A stretch of 20,636 bases of DNA, from the NCBI GenBank assembly GCA_002317175.1, contig DCJA01000017.1, positions 1 to 20,636 of the forward strand, given 5' to 3'. This stretch comes from Lachnospiraceae bacterium UBA1712 (GTDB lineage Bacteria > Bacillota > Clostridia > Lachnospirales > Lachnospiraceae). This document shows positions 1-7,703 of this stretch, piece by piece (the stretch's first letter is position 1; the number at the start of each line of letters is the position of its first letter). The position numbers were made by a program, and so were the translations under genes. A model generated the notes under the pieces. That model saw nothing but the letters and a program-made list of their open reading frames with translations, was not told the origin of the DNA and searched no databases.

Positions 1-38
1 AATTTGAGAGGCTTCTTTTGTACTTTTGGCTTATTCAT
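1..38 (-). CDS. Start of a gene downstream of parA (probable parB), cut by the window edge
   Basis: An ATG at 38-36 overlaps the last codons of parA (the parA TAA is at 33-31) in a different frame and opens a reading frame, MNKPKVQKKPLK, that runs off the left end. An AGGAGG at 48-53, inside the parA coding sequence, sits 9 nt before the ATG, so translation is probably coupled to parA. Only 12 codons are visible. The ParB call is inferred from position alone, since parB normally follows parA; the lysine-rich start is compatible but not diagnostic. Confidence 0.55.
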   Translation of the reverse strand, partial: MNKPKVQKKPLK

Positions 39-813
39 TTTCAAGCACCTCCTCTACCAGCGATTCGTAGGCTTTTGCCACCGTTCCATTTGGAGCATAC
101 TCAAATATGCTATAGCCACTTGCAGGACATTCCTTTGCCTTTACTGAAGCAGGAATAACCTTTTCATAAAAATGTATGTTATCTTCAAATGCTTCTTTCA
201 CAGCCTGCATAACTTCTTTAGCATCCCTTGTACGGTTATCAACTATGGTAAATAGAATACCTTCAATCTCAAGATTTGGATTAAGCTTTTTCTTAATCAT
301 TCCAATTGTTTGAAATAACTGTTGAAGACCATCTACAGGAAGCGCCTCCGGTGTTACTGGAATTAAAATACTGTCAGCTGCTGTAAAAGCATTTACTGTT
401 AAAAGACCAAGTGTAGGCTGACAATCAATTATGATATAGTCATAAAATGGTCTCATCATTGTTACATAGTCTTTTAATATCTGTTCTCTATTCATAGCGC
501 TGAAAAGAACCAGCTCCATGCCTGAATATTTTAAGTTTGTAGGCATCAGATCCACACCCTCTGCAGTCTTTATAATGCCATCACCGGGTTCAATATCTAT
601 ATCGTTTACCAGATTTTTCATGATGTCATCTAATGTAAAATCAAGACTTGCCGGGCTTTCTACTCCAAGACTCTTCGACAAATGTCCCTGTGGGTCATTA
701 TCTATTGCCAGGACTCTTTTCCCTTTTCTTGCAAGCCCTACAGCAAGATTTGCTGCAGATGTTGTCTTCCCGATTCCTCCCTTATTATTTCCTATTGCGA
801 TTACTTTACTCAT
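31..813 (-). CDS. parA: ParA/Soj-family partition ATPase
   Basis: The 260-residue protein is a deviant-Walker ParA/MinD-type ATPase. It has the P-loop KGGIGKTT at residues 11-18 with the signature lysine K11, the A' motif DNDPQG at 38-43, and the Walker B stretch YDYIIIDCQPTLG around 125-136 with D130. Such ATPases dimerise on ATP, bind DNA non-specifically and move or position a ParB-bound centromere. Length fits Soj/type Ib-like ParA without an N-terminal HTH extension, so the protein is unlikely to be its own operator-binding repressor. The start is supported by AAAGGAGA about 8-10 nt upstream. It follows a small DUF3970-like gene by 14 nt and overlaps the next gene by 8 nt, so the three probably form one transcript. 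Family assignment is firm; whether it serves the chromosome or is a captured plasmid-type system is open. Confidence 0.93.
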   Translation of the reverse strand: MSKVIAIGNNKGGIGKTTSAANLAVGLARKGKRVLAIDNDPQGHLSKSLGVESPASLDFTLDDIMKNLVNDIDIEPGDGIIKTAEGVDLMPTNLKYSGMELVLFSAMNREQILKDYVTMMRPFYDYIIIDCQPTLGLLTVNAFTAADSILIPVTPEALPVDGLQQLFQTIGMIKKKLNPNLEIEGILFTIVDNRTRDAKEVMQAVKEAFEDNIHFYEKVIPASVKAKECPASGYSIFEYAPNGTVAKAYESLVEEVLENE

Positions 814-827
814 AGCCTCAATCTCCT

Positions 828-1094
828 TTACTGTTCTGCGCTTTTCTGTGGATCAAAACTTACATCCATATATTGGCGAAAATATTTCTTGGTTCCTTTG
901 TTTGCGAATACTTCAGATACACTGATTACTTTTAAGCATCTGTTTCGCTCGATTACTCTTCTCATTCTTTTGAGTTCATTTGTTGTTCCTTGAAGCCTGA
1001 TCTTTACCATTTCATCTAATCCTCCTCTGGGTTCTTCCCATGTAGAGGCCATGTGAAAATCATCGCATGCTCCTGTCGCTGTAAAATAAATCAC
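828..1094 (-). CDS. Small DUF3970-like protein upstream of parA
   Basis: This 88-codon frame starts at GTG 1094-1092, behind a near-perfect AAGGAGG with 7-nt spacing. The last 60 residues begin MVKIRLQGTTNELKRM and resemble the small DUF3970 (YvzF-like) proteins: a basic beta-alpha protein of about 60 residues with no catalytic motif that I can see. A second in-frame ATG at 1010-1008 also has an AGGAGG (1021-1026) 10 nt upstream and would give exactly the 60-residue form. Both starts are plausible. The 28-residue extension (MIYFTATGACDDFHMAST then EEPRGGLDE) has no motif I recognise. It is the first gene of the parA transcript. Function is unknown; a role in partition or its regulation is inferred from position only. 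Confidence 0.7.
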   Translation of the reverse strand: MIYFTATGACDDFHMASTWEEPRGGLDEMVKIRLQGTTNELKRMRRVIERNRCLKVISVSEVFANKGTKKYFRQYMDVSFDPQKSAEQ

Positions 1095-1144
1095 GGATTA
1101 TCCTCCTTCCGTAAACCCTTGAAAATACTGGCTTTAGACAGGTT

Positions 1145-1406
1145 TTTGTTGTACCAATTTCTAAAATCCATCAAATTTGTTGTACCTGTCATTGATGTAC
1201 CAGTTTTTTTGTTGTACTAAGTCCTATTTTTATTTGTTAAAAAAGCCCGGAAAAGCGCATAAAATAAGGACGTATCGCTTTCGCTTTACGTCCTTTAAGT
1301 TCGGTGTGGTAATCACTCCAAATTGATGTACCTGGGCATTATTTCAGTCAATTTCATTGAATCTTAATCAGCCTTCCTGCTTTTTTGTTGTACCTCGAGT
1401 TGTACT
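1145..1406. repeat. Seven same-orientation repeats, TTG(T/A)TGTAC(C/T)
   Basis: On the plus strand, TTTGTTGTACC occurs at 1145-1155, 1176-1186 and 1384-1394. TTTGTTGTACT is at 1208-1218. The variant TTGATGTACC is at 1192-1201 and 1323-1332, and the shorter GTTGTACT is at 1399-1406. On the minus strand the consensus reads GGTACA(A/T)CAA. All copies share orientation, and GTAC-to-GTAC spacings are 31, 15, 17, 114, 62 and 12 bp. Their place just upstream of a parA operon suggests a centromere-like or operator array for the partition DNA-binding protein. They are too short and unevenly spaced for a CRISPR, and I know of no matching named site. Confidence 0.75.
1266..1295 (-). other. RNA hairpin with a GAAA tetraloop, possible terminator or structured leader
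   Basis: On the minus strand AAGGACGTA (1295-1287) pairs perfectly with TACGTCCTT (1274-1266). The 12-nt loop can itself fold into GC-GAAA-GC, a GNRA-type tetraloop. Downstream, CGCTTT (1257-1252) could pair with either AAAGCG in the loop region, giving an alternative fold or pseudoknot. Only ATTTTAT follows the stem, with a T6 run further on (1244-1239). It could end hemZ transcription, or be a leader structure of the par operon. Confidence 0.5.
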
Positions 1407-1471
1407 TTTATCATTTCAGCCTATGAAACATCCTCTTATTTACCACCATAGATATTAAATTTTCTGTTCTT

Positions 1472-2944
1472 TTAATCGGCAAACAATTCTCTCTTACGAT
1501 CGATCATTTCCTCTATTTTACTGATATATAGGTTCACATCCTTAACATTGTCGCATCTTTCAATACGTCCATCTGGATACACTCGTTTGGTTACAGTGCC
1601 TGCGCCCACCGCCAGTATCGTCTGAACTTCCTCCATAATAAGAATATTATAGAGGCCTTCTTTGCCACTTGATGCGTAGCCCACATTCTCAAGATTTCCA
1701 CTCATATTCTTCTGGCGATACATATAATATGGATTCACGTTCATCTGACGCGCATATTCAGAGCACATCTGCATTATCTCATCAGTATTATTAATTCTAT
1801 CGATTCCATGCTCCTCAATCCACTGTCCCAGTCTTGAAGCTCTCTTTACAGCAAGCGAATGTACTGTCAGGCTGTCAGGTGCCATTTCCTTGCATCTCTC
1901 AAGAGTAGCTCTGACATCATCGATTGTTTCACCTGGAAGTCCTGCTATAAGGTCCATGTTTATATTGTCAAAGCCCATGCTTCTGGCAAGCTTATATGCT
2001 TCCTCTACCTGTTCAACAGTATGACGGCGTCCAATCAGATCCAGAGTTTCCTGCTTAAATGTCTGTGGATTAACTGAGATTCTTGTTACTCCCATTTCCT
2101 TAAGTACACGAAGCTTATCCTCAGTTATACTGTCCGCTCTTCCAGCTTCGACTGTGAATTCTTTTACACTTGTTATATCCAGCTTATCCTTAAGATAACC
2201 GATAAGTTCCTTCAGTTCATCAGCCTTAAGGGTTGTAGGAGTTCCTCCTCCTATATATACACTGTCCAGTATCTTACCTTTGAATTCCTCAGCGACATAG
2301 TCGATTTCCATTTTAAGACAGTTGATATAGTCTGGAATCATCTTCTCATACAGACTTCTGGAGAAGGATGTAAATGAGCAATACAGGCAGGTTGTTGGAC
2401 AAAATGGGATTCCGATATAGAGACTGTAACCTTTTTCATAGTTTATCTTTGACAGAATATCTATTTCCCTGTGAGCAATATCTATAGCAAGCTGTGCCTT
2501 CTCTCTGGATGCCAGATACACCTCAAGATAATGCGACATAACCTGACTGTCACTTTTGCCCTCATTAATCATGGAAACGGCTATTTTAGTAGGCCTTATT
2601 CCTGTAAGAGTTCCCCATGGAAGCTGCTTATTCAGATAACTGCTTAGCGCTTTATATACTGCCTGCTTAAGACAATTTTTGTATTCAGCTCTGTTATCAT
2701 ACAACTCGTCTTCGGACTTAACTCGCAGAATTTCACTATAGTCCTTTGAAGCATCACTAATCTCATATATTATTATTTCACTATTATTATCATAATAATT
2801 AACTACTATAAAAGGTCCATCATCACTTATAAGTTCCTTTTCACCTTCAACAAACACCTTTACTTCTGTTGCCGGATAAAAGGCCTTAACCAACGAATGT
2901 ACATCATATAAATAATTATCTTTAGAGCATTTTACTGCTATCAT
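1472..2944 (-). CDS. hemZ: HemZ-type radical SAM coproporphyrinogen III oxidase-like protein
   Basis: This 490-residue cytoplasmic radical-SAM protein belongs to the oxygen-independent coproporphyrinogen oxidase group. The cluster motif CPTTCLYC places the three iron-ligating cysteines at C182, C186 and C189, directly after YIGIPF. YIGGGTPTTL, the SAM-binding glycine motif, follows. The roughly 170-residue N-terminal part with WGTLTGIRPTK (110-120) distinguishes HemZ from HemN/HemW. Family knowledge says these enzymes act in or near haem metabolism; actual substrate activity of clostridial HemZ is not settled. It begins 11 nt after the stop of the membrane-protein gene with AAAGAGGA as ribosome binding site, so the two are cotranscribed. 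The metallo-hydrolase - hemZ neighbourhood behind apt-rel is common in Clostridia, apart from the intervening membrane gene here. Confidence 0.9.
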   Translation of the reverse strand: MIAVKCSKDNYLYDVHSLVKAFYPATEVKVFVEGEKELISDDGPFIVVNYYDNNSEIIIYEISDASKDYSEILRVKSEDELYDNRAEYKNCLKQAVYKALSSYLNKQLPWGTLTGIRPTKIAVSMINEGKSDSQVMSHYLEVYLASREKAQLAIDIAHREIDILSKINYEKGYSLYIGIPFCPTTCLYCSFTSFSRSLYEKMIPDYINCLKMEIDYVAEEFKGKILDSVYIGGGTPTTLKADELKELIGYLKDKLDITSVKEFTVEAGRADSITEDKLRVLKEMGVTRISVNPQTFKQETLDLIGRRHTVEQVEEAYKLARSMGFDNINMDLIAGLPGETIDDVRATLERCKEMAPDSLTVHSLAVKRASRLGQWIEEHGIDRINNTDEIMQMCSEYARQMNVNPYYMYRQKNMSGNLENVGYASSGKEGLYNILIMEEVQTILAVGAGTVTKRVYPDGRIERCDNVKDVNLYISKIEEMIDRKRELFAD

Positions 2945-2955
2945 ATCTATCCTCT

Positions 2956-3966
2956 TTACTCACCTGATACAATTGATATTTCCTTATGATGTTTATCATA
3001 TTTTTCCAATTCCCTGTAAGGATTAACCAGCTTTACATATACCTTTGTATCTTCAAGTCTTACTTCAATCCTTGCTGGGCCCTCAGAAAGTTTAAAATCA
3101 TCTTTCAGCTGCGAAAAATCATTTATTTTCAGCTTATCTAATATACTATTCTGCAATTCATCATAATCATTTATCCAGGATGTTATCTCAATTCCTTCAC
3201 AAAGGGCCTTGTAAGTATCCTCACAATCTTCTGACGGATTATCAATATACTCATCAACAGATTCCTTTATCACATCCCCAATTCTATAGGCCATTTCCCG
3301 ATCATATTCAATCCTGGCCTTAAACATATAATTCATCATGCTATCCTGAGTTAACAATGCAAAACATGACAGCAAAAACATTATAACAATATTAAATATG
3401 ATTAGTTCTGTACTCCATCTGACTTTTCTGCTTGTATCAGTTTCAACATCATCTCTATACTTATCTTTATTGCTCTGACGTTTTAAAACAATTACAAGTA
3501 TAAGCCATATCAGTAGGAAAACGGAAAACATAATAAATACGGTAATATTATCTTCGCCCATAAACTTCCATTTTATAAACAGAATACTATTTATAGCCAT
3601 AAAAACAGCATATAAACACAGGCATGCAAACATTCCATAGCGACTATACTTACCAAATAGAGATGTTTGCTCAATAATCATACTTGCTCTTGGTAAATTC
3701 TCAAGCTGATTTGAATATGTCCTTTTGTTGTCAGGAATCTCATATCCGTAGGCAGCCAGACGGCCAAAGTACATCTTCGCTGAAATAATTCCGGCCAGAC
3801 TGACAATGAATATTCCTCCAGCCAGAAATATACACCAGAAAGATATTTCTTCTGTACCGCTAACCTCCATAACTACAAGCATTATACCTGCTATTACAGC
3901 TATAACCGAACCTACAGCTAATGTATAAACTATTCTTAAGTAATTGCAATCATATTTGATTTTCAT
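2956..3966 (-). CDS. Unknown membrane protein with five predicted helices and a C-terminal domain
   Basis: I do not recognise this 336-residue protein. Hydrophobic segments lie at about residues 12-34, 43-63, 112-132, 141-161 and 187-206. Charged loops separate them, and a soluble C-terminal domain of about 130 residues (207-336) follows the last helix. The junction MMNYMFKARIEYDREMAYRIGDVIKESVDEYI loosely recalls the N-terminal stalk of type IV pilin-like proteins, where a helix leaves the membrane; this is only an impression. The ribosome binding site is weak. The gene lies 79 nt after the metallo-hydrolase, beyond a terminator-like hairpin, and 11 nt before hemZ. Linkage to hemZ is clear from spacing, but no function follows from it. 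Confidence 0.8.
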   Translation of the reverse strand: MKIKYDCNYLRIVYTLAVGSVIAVIAGIMLVVMEVSGTEEISFWCIFLAGGIFIVSLAGIISAKMYFGRLAAYGYEIPDNKRTYSNQLENLPRASMIIEQTSLFGKYSRYGMFACLCLYAVFMAINSILFIKWKFMGEDNITVFIMFSVFLLIWLILVIVLKRQSNKDKYRDDVETDTSRKVRWSTELIIFNIVIMFLLSCFALLTQDSMMNYMFKARIEYDREMAYRIGDVIKESVDEYIDNPSEDCEDTYKALCEGIEITSWINDYDELQNSILDKLKINDFSQLKDDFKLSEGPARIEVRLEDTKVYVKLVNPYRELEKYDKHHKEISIVSGE

Positions 3967-4014
3967 ACAAATATCTCATTTCTCATATTGCCATCTTTTC
4001 TTGGATAAAATCTA

Positions 4015-4047
4015 TAAAAAATGACCGCATCACACGGTCACTTTTTT
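4015..4047 (-). terminator. Rho-independent terminator after the metallo-hydrolase gene
   Basis: TGACCG (4022-4027) and CGGTCA (4035-4040) form a 6-bp GC-rich stem with a 7-nt loop. A-runs and T-runs flank it on both sides, so it could work in either direction; on the minus strand TTTTTT follows the stem. It starts at the stop codon of the metallo-hydrolase, so it would end or attenuate the apt-rel transcript before the membrane protein-hemZ pair. Confidence 0.75.
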
Positions 4048-4702
4048 ATTCTCTCCAAAATGGATTATAATCTCTTTCATGTCCAATTGTAGTACTAGAT
4101 CCATGTCCTGGATATACCACAGTAGCATCTGGCAGAGGAGCCAGCTTAGTCTCTATAGAGCGTCCCAGTTCGCTTGCACTTCCAGTTGGAAAATCTGTTC
4201 TTCCCACAGACTCCTCAAAAAGTGTATCTCCACTAATAAGTATTCCATCCTCTTCAAAGTAATAGCAGCAGCTGCCAGCTGTATGACCCGGAGTAGCAAT
4301 CACCTTAATCTTAAAGCCCAGTGCCTCTATCTCCTGTCCATCCTCCACAAACTCATTGGCCTTAACAGTACATGCTCTTCCTGCCATCTCAGATACATTC
4401 ATATGGGCACTCATAAGCAGTTCTTCCTCTTCCTTTAGAGCATATACCTTTGCCCCTGAAAGCTGTCTAAGCTTCGAACATCCCCAGATATGATCAAAAT
4501 GACCATGTGTCAGAAAGATTGTATCCACTTCCAGTCCATTGGCCCCAAGGGTGGAATAGATATAATCTCCTCTGTCGCCTGGATCAAAGAATAATACTTT
4601 ATTCTGTCCCTCATGATATACAAAATAGCAGTTTGTGGCGCATGAACTTAACACCATCTTGCCAATCTTTAAATCAGACATATTTCCTCCAGTTTTATCC
4701 AT
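4046..4702 (-). CDS. Metallo-beta-lactamase-fold hydrolase (glyoxalase II-like)
   Basis: This cytoplasmic 218-residue protein has the full set of metal ligands of the fold: THGHFDH (H66, H68, D70, H71), H140 in TPGHTAGS, D159 in SGDTLF and H200 in YPGHG. Proteins of this YcbL/GloB-like group hydrolyse thioesters such as S-lactoylglutathione or related substrates; the true substrate here cannot be read from sequence. The frame opens at MDKTGGN, but a second start at 4681 (MSDLKIGKMV) has GGAGG immediately before it and fits the usual beginning of the family better, giving 211 residues. It follows rel by 23 nt, within the apt-rel operon, and ends in a terminator. General function is certain, substrate unknown. 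Confidence 0.88.
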   Translation of the reverse strand: MDKTGGNMSDLKIGKMVLSSCATNCYFVYHEGQNKVLFFDPGDRGDYIYSTLGANGLEVDTIFLTHGHFDHIWGCSKLRQLSGAKVYALKEEEELLMSAHMNVSEMAGRACTVKANEFVEDGQEIEALGFKIKVIATPGHTAGSCCYYFEEDGILISGDTLFEESVGRTDFPTGSASELGRSIETKLAPLPDATVVYPGHGSSTTIGHERDYNPFWRE

Positions 4703-4725
4703 ACCGCTATCTGCCTCGCTGGATC

Positions 4726-7044
4726 TTAACCTGTTGTTCTTTCAATATCTATTACACCTTCTATGTTACGCAGTTTCTCTGCTATGCTCTTAAGTTCATC
4801 TCTTCCTGAGATCTCAAAGCCAATCGACATAGTAGCGACACCGCTCTTACCCATATGTGAATTAAGTGTAATAATAGTTATATTTCTCTCTGTAAATACT
4901 CTTGATACATCACCCAGAAGACCTGTTCTGTCATTGGCAAACACACGAATCTCTGCCAGGTATTTCTCGCTTAACTTCTCACCGTCACTCTGCCATTCTG
5001 CATCTATCAGACGCATTCTGTCAGATTCTGGAAGATTAAGTACATTGATGCAGTCTGTTCTGTGTATAGATATGCCTCGTCCTCTTGTGACAAATCCTAC
5101 GATTTCATCTCCAGGTACTGGTGAACAGCACTTAGAGAATCTTACAGCTACATCCTCAATACCCTTTACTACGATTCCACTCTTGCTCTGAGCAGACTGT
5201 GTATGCTTCACAGCCTGATTCTCAACCTGAGCAATGATTTCCTCGTCTGAGAGTACCTTTGGATGATCTCTGTCATAATACTCGAGCATCTTATTGACAA
5301 TCTGGCCTTCTTTGAGTGCGCCATGACCGATTGCAGCAAGTATTGCATCCCACTCTTTAAATCCATATTTGTCCATAATCGCCTGCATATATTCAGGTGT
5401 ACTGATTAATGACAAATCTATATTCTTGGTCTTACAAAAGGCTGCTATGAATTCCTTGCCCTTTGTAACATTTTCTTCCTTAAGTTCCTGCTTGAACCAC
5501 TGGTTAATCTTATTCTTGGCCTGTGCAGACTTGGCTATCTTAAGCCAGTCACGGCTTGGTCCCTTGGAATTCTGAGATGTGATAACTTCTATTCTGTCAC
5601 CATTCTTTATCTCGTAATCAATAGTAACAAGTCTTCCATTTACCCTGGCCCCAACCATCTTATTGCCTACCGCACTATGAATACTGTAAGCAAAATCGAT
5701 AGGTGTACTTCCAGCAGGAAGGTTCTTGACCTCACCTGTAGGTGTGAAACAGTATACATTATCAGAGAACAGATCCAGGTCAGCCTTGATAGAGTTCATA
5801 AATTCCCTGTTATCAGACATATCTGTCTGCCACTCAAGAATTCGCTTTAACCAGTCAAGCTTCTCTTCCTCTCCATGGTCACCCTTCTTACCATCGCTGG
5901 CTTCCTTATATTTCCAATGAGCAGCGATACCATACTCTGCAGCCTTATGCATGTCATAAGTACGTATCTGTATCTCAAATGGCTGTCCCTTAGAGCCAAT
6001 AAGCGTTGTATGTAATGACTGATACATATTTGCCTTTGGCATAGCAATATAATCCTTGAAACGCCCTGGAATAGGCTTATATATCTCATGAATTACACCC
6101 AGGCAGGCATAACAGTCTTTAACAGAATCCACAATAATTCTAACTGCGAACAGATCATATATCTGATCCAGTGTCTTATTCTGGTTCTTCATCTTCTTAT
6201 ATATTGAAAAGAAATGCTTAACACGACCATCGATTCTGGCATCGATACCAGCTTCTCTGATGTGTTCGCTTACTTCATCTACTATCTGCTGAATATATAA
6301 TTCTCTTTCAGACTTCTTCTCAGCTATCTGCTCTGCCAGTTCATAATATACTTCTGGCTGCAGATACTTAAGCGACAGATCATCCAGCTCAACCTTGATC
6401 TTGGATATACCGAGTCTCATGGCAATCGGACTATAAATATCCAGAGTCTCACGGGCTATTCTCTGCTGTTTCTCTGGTGGCATATGCTTAAGTGTACGCA
6501 TATTGTGAAGCCTGTCTGCAAGCTTGATAAGTATTACTCTGATATCCTTGGCCATAGCCAGAAACATCTTTCTTAAGTTCTCTGCCTGCATCTCCAGCTT
6601 AATAGCTGAATAATCAAGATTGGCGTCATTCATCTGCATCTGCAGCTTGGTTACGCCATCTACCAGGTGTGCTACATCTGAGCCAAACATCTCAGCTATC
6701 TCATCACCTGTCATAACTGTGTCTTCAACAACGTCATGAAGAAGACCTGCAACTATAGTCTCCTTATCCAGCTCGAGATCTGCAAGAATAATGGCAACAT
6801 ATAAAGGATGAATAATATAAGGCTCACCAGACTTTCTAGTCTGACCTTCATGAGCGTTTCTGGCAATATTATATGCCTTCTCAATCATACTTATATCACC
6901 TGATGGGTGATACTTCTTAACACGACTAATCAAATCATCATACAATTCCTCTGGTGAAAGGAATTCCTTTAATGACTCAATTCTTCCATCATCAATTATT
7001 ACTCCATTATTTTGTTCCTGTGTTCTAAGCTTGATATCTTCCAT
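4726..7044 (-). CDS. relA: Bifunctional (p)ppGpp synthetase/hydrolase, RelA/SpoT (Rel) family
   Basis: This 772-residue long-form RSH enzyme makes and degrades the stringent-response alarmone. The hydrolase domain has the His-Asp pair in LLHDVVEDT (H103, D104) and RLHNMRTL near 178-185. The synthetase domain spans roughly 240-370, with GRVKHFFSIYKKM (273-285), YQSLHTTLIG (341-350) and EIQIRT (357-362). A TGS domain lies near 427-490, a conserved-cysteine region (FSKCCSPVPGDE, 636-647, and C665) follows, and an ACT domain ends the protein (about 698-770). Both catalytic halves look intact, as expected for the single Rel enzyme of Firmicutes. It follows apt by 48 nt and precedes the metallo-hydrolase by 23 nt, in the common apt-rel order. 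The upstream ribosome binding site is weak (GTGAGTGA). Confidence 0.97.
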   Translation of the reverse strand: MEDIKLRTQEQNNGVIIDDGRIESLKEFLSPEELYDDLISRVKKYHPSGDISMIEKAYNIARNAHEGQTRKSGEPYIIHPLYVAIILADLELDKETIVAGLLHDVVEDTVMTGDEIAEMFGSDVAHLVDGVTKLQMQMNDANLDYSAIKLEMQAENLRKMFLAMAKDIRVILIKLADRLHNMRTLKHMPPEKQQRIARETLDIYSPIAMRLGISKIKVELDDLSLKYLQPEVYYELAEQIAEKKSERELYIQQIVDEVSEHIREAGIDARIDGRVKHFFSIYKKMKNQNKTLDQIYDLFAVRIIVDSVKDCYACLGVIHEIYKPIPGRFKDYIAMPKANMYQSLHTTLIGSKGQPFEIQIRTYDMHKAAEYGIAAHWKYKEASDGKKGDHGEEEKLDWLKRILEWQTDMSDNREFMNSIKADLDLFSDNVYCFTPTGEVKNLPAGSTPIDFAYSIHSAVGNKMVGARVNGRLVTIDYEIKNGDRIEVITSQNSKGPSRDWLKIAKSAQAKNKINQWFKQELKEENVTKGKEFIAAFCKTKNIDLSLISTPEYMQAIMDKYGFKEWDAILAAIGHGALKEGQIVNKMLEYYDRDHPKVLSDEEIIAQVENQAVKHTQSAQSKSGIVVKGIEDVAVRFSKCCSPVPGDEIVGFVTRGRGISIHRTDCINVLNLPESDRMRLIDAEWQSDGEKLSEKYLAEIRVFANDRTGLLGDVSRVFTERNITIITLNSHMGKSGVATMSIGFEISGRDELKSIAEKLRNIEGVIDIERTTG

Positions 7045-7092
7045 ACGTTGTCACTCACTAACCAAAATATTTTAGAATAATGCTTTGGAAAA

Positions 7093-7620
7093 CTATTTTC
7101 CCTCGTAAATCAATGGTGCTTCTACCCTGTAACCCTTAAGTCTTTCTCTTCCCTTAAGTCCTGCAAGTTCCATCAGGCACAATACACCAACAACTTCTCC
7201 CCCAAGTTTTTCAACAAGCTTAATCATGGCTTCAATAGTACCACCAGTTGCCATCAGATCATCTACCAGTAATACTTTCTGGCCTGGCTTGATAGCGTCC
7301 TTGTGTATCTCTATTGTGGCTGTACCATATTCGAGTTCGTATGTCTCTTCTATGGTTTCTCTTGGTAATTTACCCTTTTTTCTGATAAGCACAAGAGATT
7401 TCTTCTTGTTATATGCTATTGGAGCACCAAAGATAAAGCCTCTTGATTCTGCTCCTGCAACTACGTCATATTCAATATCCGCTACCAGCTTCTCCATCTC
7501 ATCAATAGCAAGTACAAAGCCGTCTGGATCCTGACATACGCTTGTTACATCCCTGAACATAATTCCTGGTTCTGGAAAATCAGGAATGGTAACTACATAA
7601 TCTTCTAGTTTTTTCATCAC
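7093..7620 (-). CDS. apt: Adenine phosphoribosyltransferase
   Basis: The enzyme makes AMP from adenine and PRPP in purine salvage. The 175-residue protein has the usual beginning (DYVVTIPDFPEPGIMFRDVT) and the PRPP-binding signature VLLVDDLMATGGT at 116-128. ESRGF at 59-63 and normal length complete the match. The frame can start at GTG (7620-7618) or the next codon, ATG (7617-7615); the ATG with AGGGG about 8 nt upstream is more likely. It is the first gene of the apt-rel-metallo-hydrolase transcript and has its own promoter at 7672-7700. Linking purine salvage to alarmone synthesis is a common arrangement in Firmicutes. Confidence 0.96.
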   Translation of the reverse strand: MMKKLEDYVVTIPDFPEPGIMFRDVTSVCQDPDGFVLAIDEMEKLVADIEYDVVAGAESRGFIFGAPIAYNKKKSLVLIRKKGKLPRETIEETYELEYGTATIEIHKDAIKPGQKVLLVDDLMATGGTIEAMIKLVEKLGGEVVGVLCLMELAGLKGRERLKGYRVEAPLIYEGK

Positions 7621-7671
7621 ATTTACCCCTAAATATTATAAATAAACTGAATATTCATTATATTTTGCAAT

Positions 7672-7700
7672 ATTATACTCTTATTTACAGTGTCATTCAA
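7672..7700 (-). promoter_or_regulatory. Sigma-A-type promoter of the apt-rel operon
   Basis: TTGAAT (7700-7695) and TATAAT (7677-7672) are separated by exactly 17 bp on the minus strand. The start codon of apt lies about 55 nt downstream. The promoter is squeezed into the 107 bp between the ABC transporter stop codon and apt. Confidence 0.8.
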
Positions 7701-7703
7701 GAT

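Larger units (their letters stand above)
1095..1471. other. 377-bp non-coding region with repeats and a hairpin
   Basis: No convincing gene lies between hemZ and the DUF3970-like gene. The region holds seven copies of a GTAC-centred repeat (1145-1406) and a 9-bp hairpin (1266-1295). It must also contain the promoter of the partition operon, but I could not assign a -35/-10 pair with confidence. No classical hemZ terminator is visible immediately after its stop codon; the hairpin, about 180 nt downstream, may serve. Confidence 0.7.

Noticed and set aside
1145..1406. CRISPR-like or iteron origin reading of the GTAC repeats
   Set aside because: The units are only about 10 bp, irregularly spaced, without unique equal-length spacers. 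No cas genes or replication initiator gene is visible, so a CRISPR is excluded and an origin is unsupported.
1365..1420. 16-codon ORF on the minus strand (MIKVQLEVQQKSRKAD) through the repeats
   Set aside because: No ribosome binding site at proper distance, very short, and its content is largely the repeat sequence itself.
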